Shown here: positions 60,869 through 64,000 of the stretch, one piece after another | Layout: each line of letters begins with the position of its first letter | How positions within the stretch are numbered: the stretch's first letter is position 1 | Assembly (NCBI GenBank): GCA_037178855.1 | Contig: JASJZC010000002.1 | Span: 2,976,001 to 3,040,000 of the forward strand | Direction of reading: 5' to 3' | DNA: 64,000 nt | Source of the DNA: Oscheius sp. JU75 | Lineage: Eukaryota; Nematoda; Chromadorea; Rhabditida; Rhabditidae | Notes under the pieces: generated by a model | Databases searched by the model: none | Told to the model about the DNA's origin: nothing | What the model saw: only the letters and a program-made list of their open reading frames with translations | Made by a program: the position numbers and the translations under genes

Positions 60869-61108
60869 CTACACACGACCAGCAAGGGCCCAGACGACGG
60901 CGCTTCCAAGGAGAGTAGTGCCGACTGGTGCAGCGGCCTTCTTGGGAGTGGCTTCGGAGACGGTTTTGGTTGCCTTCGAGACGGCCAGGTACTGGTACTC
61001 ATCGACTACGAGTTTGTCCTTGACATCTTCTTTGTTCTTCTCAGCATCAGAAGCATAGCCGGTGGCGAAGAACAGGAGACAGAAGAGCACAACGAGGCAG
61101 AGCTTCAT
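60869..61108 (-). CDS. Small secreted protein (79 residues)
   Basis: Single exon. MKLCLVVLFCLLFFATGYA is a signal peptide. The mature part is charged and Ala/Lys-rich (DAEKNKEDVKDKLVVDEYQY, then ATPKKAAAPVG) and ends in a hydrophobic LLGSAVVWALAGRV, which could be a membrane or GPI signal. An AATAAAG polyadenylation signal lies about 15 bp past the stop. A decayed copy with its promoter lies in the CUB-like gene at 12.5 kb. Function unknown. Confidence 0.75.
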   Translation of the reverse strand: MKLCLVVLFCLLFFATGYASDAEKNKEDVKDKLVVDEYQYLAVSKATKTVSEATPKKAAAPVGTTLLGSAVVWALAGRV

Positions 61109-61941
61109 TCTTGATAGAGAAGCGACTGCTTCCGATTGGGTAACTGACTAGAATAGAGAACGAGCTCTTACGGTAACTTGTCAAATTGGGGATTTGGAGC
61201 AATTAGATGTTTTGAAACAAACTTTGCTCTTTTGTTGTTGTTTCATAAGTAAAGTTTGCTTTTTTGAAGGGGATTCGTGCTGCCAGGACAAAGGACACAT
61301 TGGAAACTGTTTGAACTACTCTACCTCGATGGGCTATCGAGCTATTTAAAGATGCAACAGAGAGAGATAGACTGACACACAACGTGACTGATTTACAGAG
61401 AGACAGCGAGATAGAGAAACCATAGTAATTTAGCTGCAGGTGCAAAGACTAGACGAGGGTGTAGCCTCGTAAAATCCCAGTTTATAGGTTCCCCGAAGCA
61501 GTCTTGACCAATCCTTATACGCTTTTAGTGCTACTCCTTGTGGGGTTCCCTCCACAAACTTTCCCAAACAGTTTCTTGGTCTCCAGCAAACAGTTATGGA
61601 TCATGGGGTGTGAATCGGTCCAAGGTCTCTCGTCGGTCACGCCCGCGAACGTTTTTCCCGATTTGTAATAGCTGGTGACAAGGCTAACACCTAGACAACA
61701 AGGCGCCTTCTCCTTCCCCAGTCTGTTTGTTACAGTGAATGCTTGTCCTTCTCGTCTGCTTCAGTATCGTTCTTGTGAGTTTCTTCTGTTTGATAGGTTT
61801 TCTACCTATTTTGAACCGTTTTAAAGAGTCTCATAGTATAGCCGATTTTTAGCATTTGTTCAACCACAAAATAGCTCTTATTTTGGATCTCATACTGTTT
61901 AGGTCCTTTTAAATGCTTTGTTACTTCACTGTGTAACTTAC

Positions 61942-62906
61942 CAGGGAAGGGTTTTAGTTGCCCGCGGGATATTGAAACGAGGTAGGTGTCATTCGAAAGG
62001 GCATCGAAAATGAAGGTGTTTCCCAAATTTTCAGCTGCGGAATGGATGTCTACTGTCCTCTGGAGCTTTTCCCGTTTCCAGATTTTGAGCTGAATTTGCG
62101 CTCTTGGACTTGGATATCCAGTGCTTCTTTCAGCACAAGTGACCAAGTGGTGCAGTGCCTAAGCGCTCCGCTGAAAAACTTTTGGTTTTCAGTTCGAATC
62201 CTCTCTTCGGAAAACATTTTTATTTACTCATTTCAAAAGTATTTAGTTTCTATCATTGCTTTTTTTTTACTGCTAAAAGCTAGAAAATCTTTATAATCGA
62301 CTCTTTCACTCACTGAATACAAAAATCCCTTTTTCGGATAGCACTGTGACGACCAGTATTGCACAATTTCACAGCCACTTGGACTAAAGAAAAAGTTTTT
62401 TTTGCGTGACAATGTACTGCAAAGTTGTAGCCCTTAATCTGTTCTACAACTTTGCAAAGCATAGCCAGGCCGGAAAAGCATTTCTTCGTCCCGAAAAACG
62501 AATTTGAACGCGCGAACTATATCAAAAAAGTTAGGTAATGGGAAGGTGGACTATAAAAATTTTCTAGCTTTTAGCAGTAAAAAAAAGCAATGATAGAAAC
62601 TAAATACTTTTGAAATGAGTAAATAAAAATGTTTTCCGAAGAGAGGATTCGAACTGAAAACCAAAAGTTTTTCAGCGGAGCGCTTAGGCACTGCACCACT
62701 TGGTCACTTGTGCTGAAAGAAGCACTGGATATCCAAGTCCAAGAGCGCAAATTCAGCTCAAAATCTGGAAACGGGAAAAGCTCCAGAGGACAGTAGACAT
62801 CCATTCCGCAGCTGAAAATTTGGGAAACACCTTTATTTTCGATGCCCTTTCGAATGACACCTACCTCGTTTCAATATCCCGCGGGCAACTAAAACCCTTC
62901 CCTAGT
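61942..62906. repeat. Near-perfect inverted repeat of about 340-bp arms
   Basis: The left arm (61942-62286) and right arm (62566-62906) are complementary with only a few differences, around a spacer of about 280 bp. Each arm is a copy of the repeat at 14973-15253. On the outward-reading strand each arm holds an open frame with ERSTGYPSPRAQIQLKIW and FDALSNDTYLVSISRGQL. It ends at a donor-like CCTG/GTAAGT (left) or CCTA/GTTAGT (right), so it looks like a captured exon. A tRNA-like stretch with TTCGAATCC is also included. The spacer holds a smaller inverted pair (CTGCAAAGTTGTAG / CTACAACTTTGCA). Confidence 0.9.
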
Positions 62907-63110
62907 TAGTCAGAAGCAGAAGTGCAAAAACGTTCCAAAATCGAGGGAAATGGTAAATACGCAAAGTACGCAGTGACGCGAAATTGCGTATTTCTATGTA
63001 AAAGTACATAACAACGTATTTGTGCGTACATAAAAGGCGTAATTTTCTTCTTGTGACCATTACAACTGAAATTGCGAAAAAGGTCTCAAAGTCTTAAAAT
63101 AACGTTCCAG

Positions 63111-63314
63111 ATCTCCAGAGCCCAAGAAGAGCCAGAAGACGTGCGATTCAGTGTCTGTCCAGAGCTGTGCGAGAAGGTTCTCGGCTTCCCGAAGAACCCT
63201 GATCAGCAGGAAAAGAATGACCGCTGTCAGACAGCATGTCTCTACGATCTCTGGGACACCAGTGATAATTCGACAGTGATAGAGACAGCTCTCCGGGGCA
63301 TGAAGTTCCTCTAA
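63111..63314 (+). CDS. Probable last exon of an unidentified Cys-containing protein
   Basis: After acceptor AACGTTCCAG the frame reads ISRAQEEPEDVRFSVCPELC, EKVLGFPKN, NDRCQTACLYDLWD, TALRGMKFL and stops at 63312-63314, with AATAAA at about 63325. Four Cys suggest disulphides, but the rest of the gene is not seen upstream; the exon-like frame in the right arm of the inverted repeat does not join it in frame in an obvious way. It may be a gene fragment. Confidence 0.45.
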   Translation: MSRAQEEPEDVRFSVCPELCEKVLGFPKNPDQQEKNDRCQTACLYDLWDTSDNSTVIETALRGMKFL

Positions 63315-63393
63315 AAGTCTTTAGAATAAATATTTTTTATGATAAAGAAAGGTTAGTCAATAAAATTACAGACACGAGAAAAAAGGGGAGAGA

Positions 63394-63620
63394 TCATTTA
63401 GGACGAAGGAATGACTTGGGACGCTGACGAACCTGCGAGGTTGTTGGAGGAAGAGGCTTTGGTGCAGGAGGAGGAGCTGGCCTCGACACTGGCGGCTTGA
63501 CTGAAACTGGCTCAGGCTCTTGGGATCTCCACTCGTGAGGAGCCGCGTTCTCGACGAAATTGACACTGCGCGAACGGTGGGTTGCGGGAGGAGGAGCGTA
63601 ACGAGCCGGGGGAGGAGAGT
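63394..63620 (-). CDS. Proline-rich C-terminal exon, gene continues beyond the window
   Basis: From acceptor CTTTTTCAG the minus strand reads DSPPPARYAPPPATHRSRSV, NFVENAAPHEWRSQEPEPVS, then VSRPAPPPAPKPLPPTTSQV and ends KSFLRPK at TGA 63394-63396. Poly-Pro stretches are typical of SH3/WW-binding tails. Upstream exons would lie beyond 63620 and were not identified. Confidence 0.55.
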
Positions 63621-64000
63621 CTGAAAAAGGAGATACAGTTTAGTTGTCGCCAATGGCATCACGAAGCTAAAGTTTCGTCAGATATTGATCAAGATCTGAA
63701 TTGGAGTTTCAGAGTTCACAAACGTTGTCTCTTCGGTTAATTATCGTTTTTTTTTTGACAGCGAAGCCCACAATGGTATTAGTGAAAGCTGCGAAAAAAG
63801 AAAGAACAGATCTAGGCAAAAAAGCATTGGATTGCCGATAAACGGAGGGTGCTTTGAACGATCTTACTACGTTTTGGAATGTGTCTATCGCGTTTGGCTC
63901 TCAGCAGAAGTAGGAGAGCTTTGTACAAAGAAACTGCCTCCAAATGGATCGGTATACCACGAAGACACAAGACTAGAAGCCTACCGGAAGACTGCGAATC

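Noticed and set aside
62135-62215. Possible tRNA in the inverted-repeat arm
   Set aside because: TTCGAATCC is present, but no acceptor or T-stem pairing is found; the sequence recurs with the repeat at 15.2 kb.
1-64000. CRISPR arrays, operons or bacterial features
   Set aside because: The introns, MSP, SL and 5S genes show nematode nuclear DNA. GA-rich repeats are simple sequence without spacers.

Overview
The window is nuclear DNA from a nematode. This rests on near-canonical major sperm protein (MSP) genes, 5S rRNA genes physically linked to spliced-leader (SL) RNA genes, an agrin gene with nematode-style compact exons, nematode-type CUB-like and 7TM receptor genes, and introns that are mostly 35-60 bp with TTTCAG acceptors. 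The 22-nt leader encoded here differs from the classical SL1, so I do not assign a genus. Introns and spacers are full of GA/CT-rich simple sequence (GAGACAGAGAG-type).

Left third (1-28 kb). An RCL1-like pseudogene is split around an antisense BTB gene (0.9-2.6 kb). A variant SL RNA lies beside a 5S pseudogene interrupted by a MITE (3.0-3.6 kb). Next are an acireductone dioxygenase homologue without metal ligands and its scrambled partial duplicate (6.0-9.2 kb), and two damaged secreted phospholipase A2 copies, one carrying an RTE insertion (9.3-11.1 kb). A CUB-like surface protein gene (12.1-14.8 kb), a small frameshifted membrane protein and a 7TM receptor (17.2-19.1 kb) follow. A DOMON/cytochrome b561 reductase (19.2-22.3 kb, minus) has an MSP gene inside an intron. 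A secreted DOMON/EGF protein (23.2-27.0 kb, minus) and a 77-residue homeodomain protein (27.9-28.2 kb, minus) complete this part.

Middle (29-46 kb). A UPF1-like SF1 helicase (29.0-33.8 kb) hosts a second MSP gene in an intron. A gene-poor stretch (33.9-42.3 kb) holds repeats and a 5S fragment. Then come a 5S gene with a broken SL unit and a second 7TM receptor (43.3-44.8 kb, minus).

Right third (46-64 kb). A complete agrin gene (46.4-57.7 kb) has NtA, nine follistatin/Kazal modules, laminin-EGF and laminin-G domains. Its introns are crowded: three 5S rRNA genes, two intact SL RNA genes, two small antisense protein genes and an MSP pseudogene. Beyond it lie a mariner relic, two small minus-strand genes, a near-perfect inverted repeat of about 1 kb, and partial genes at the edge.

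The strongest theme is nesting. Sperm protein genes, 5S/SL RNA units and mini-genes sit inside introns of larger genes and appear to move as small duplicated segments. Exon limits were read by eye from splice signals and reading frame; most are firm, and the uncertain ones are stated.
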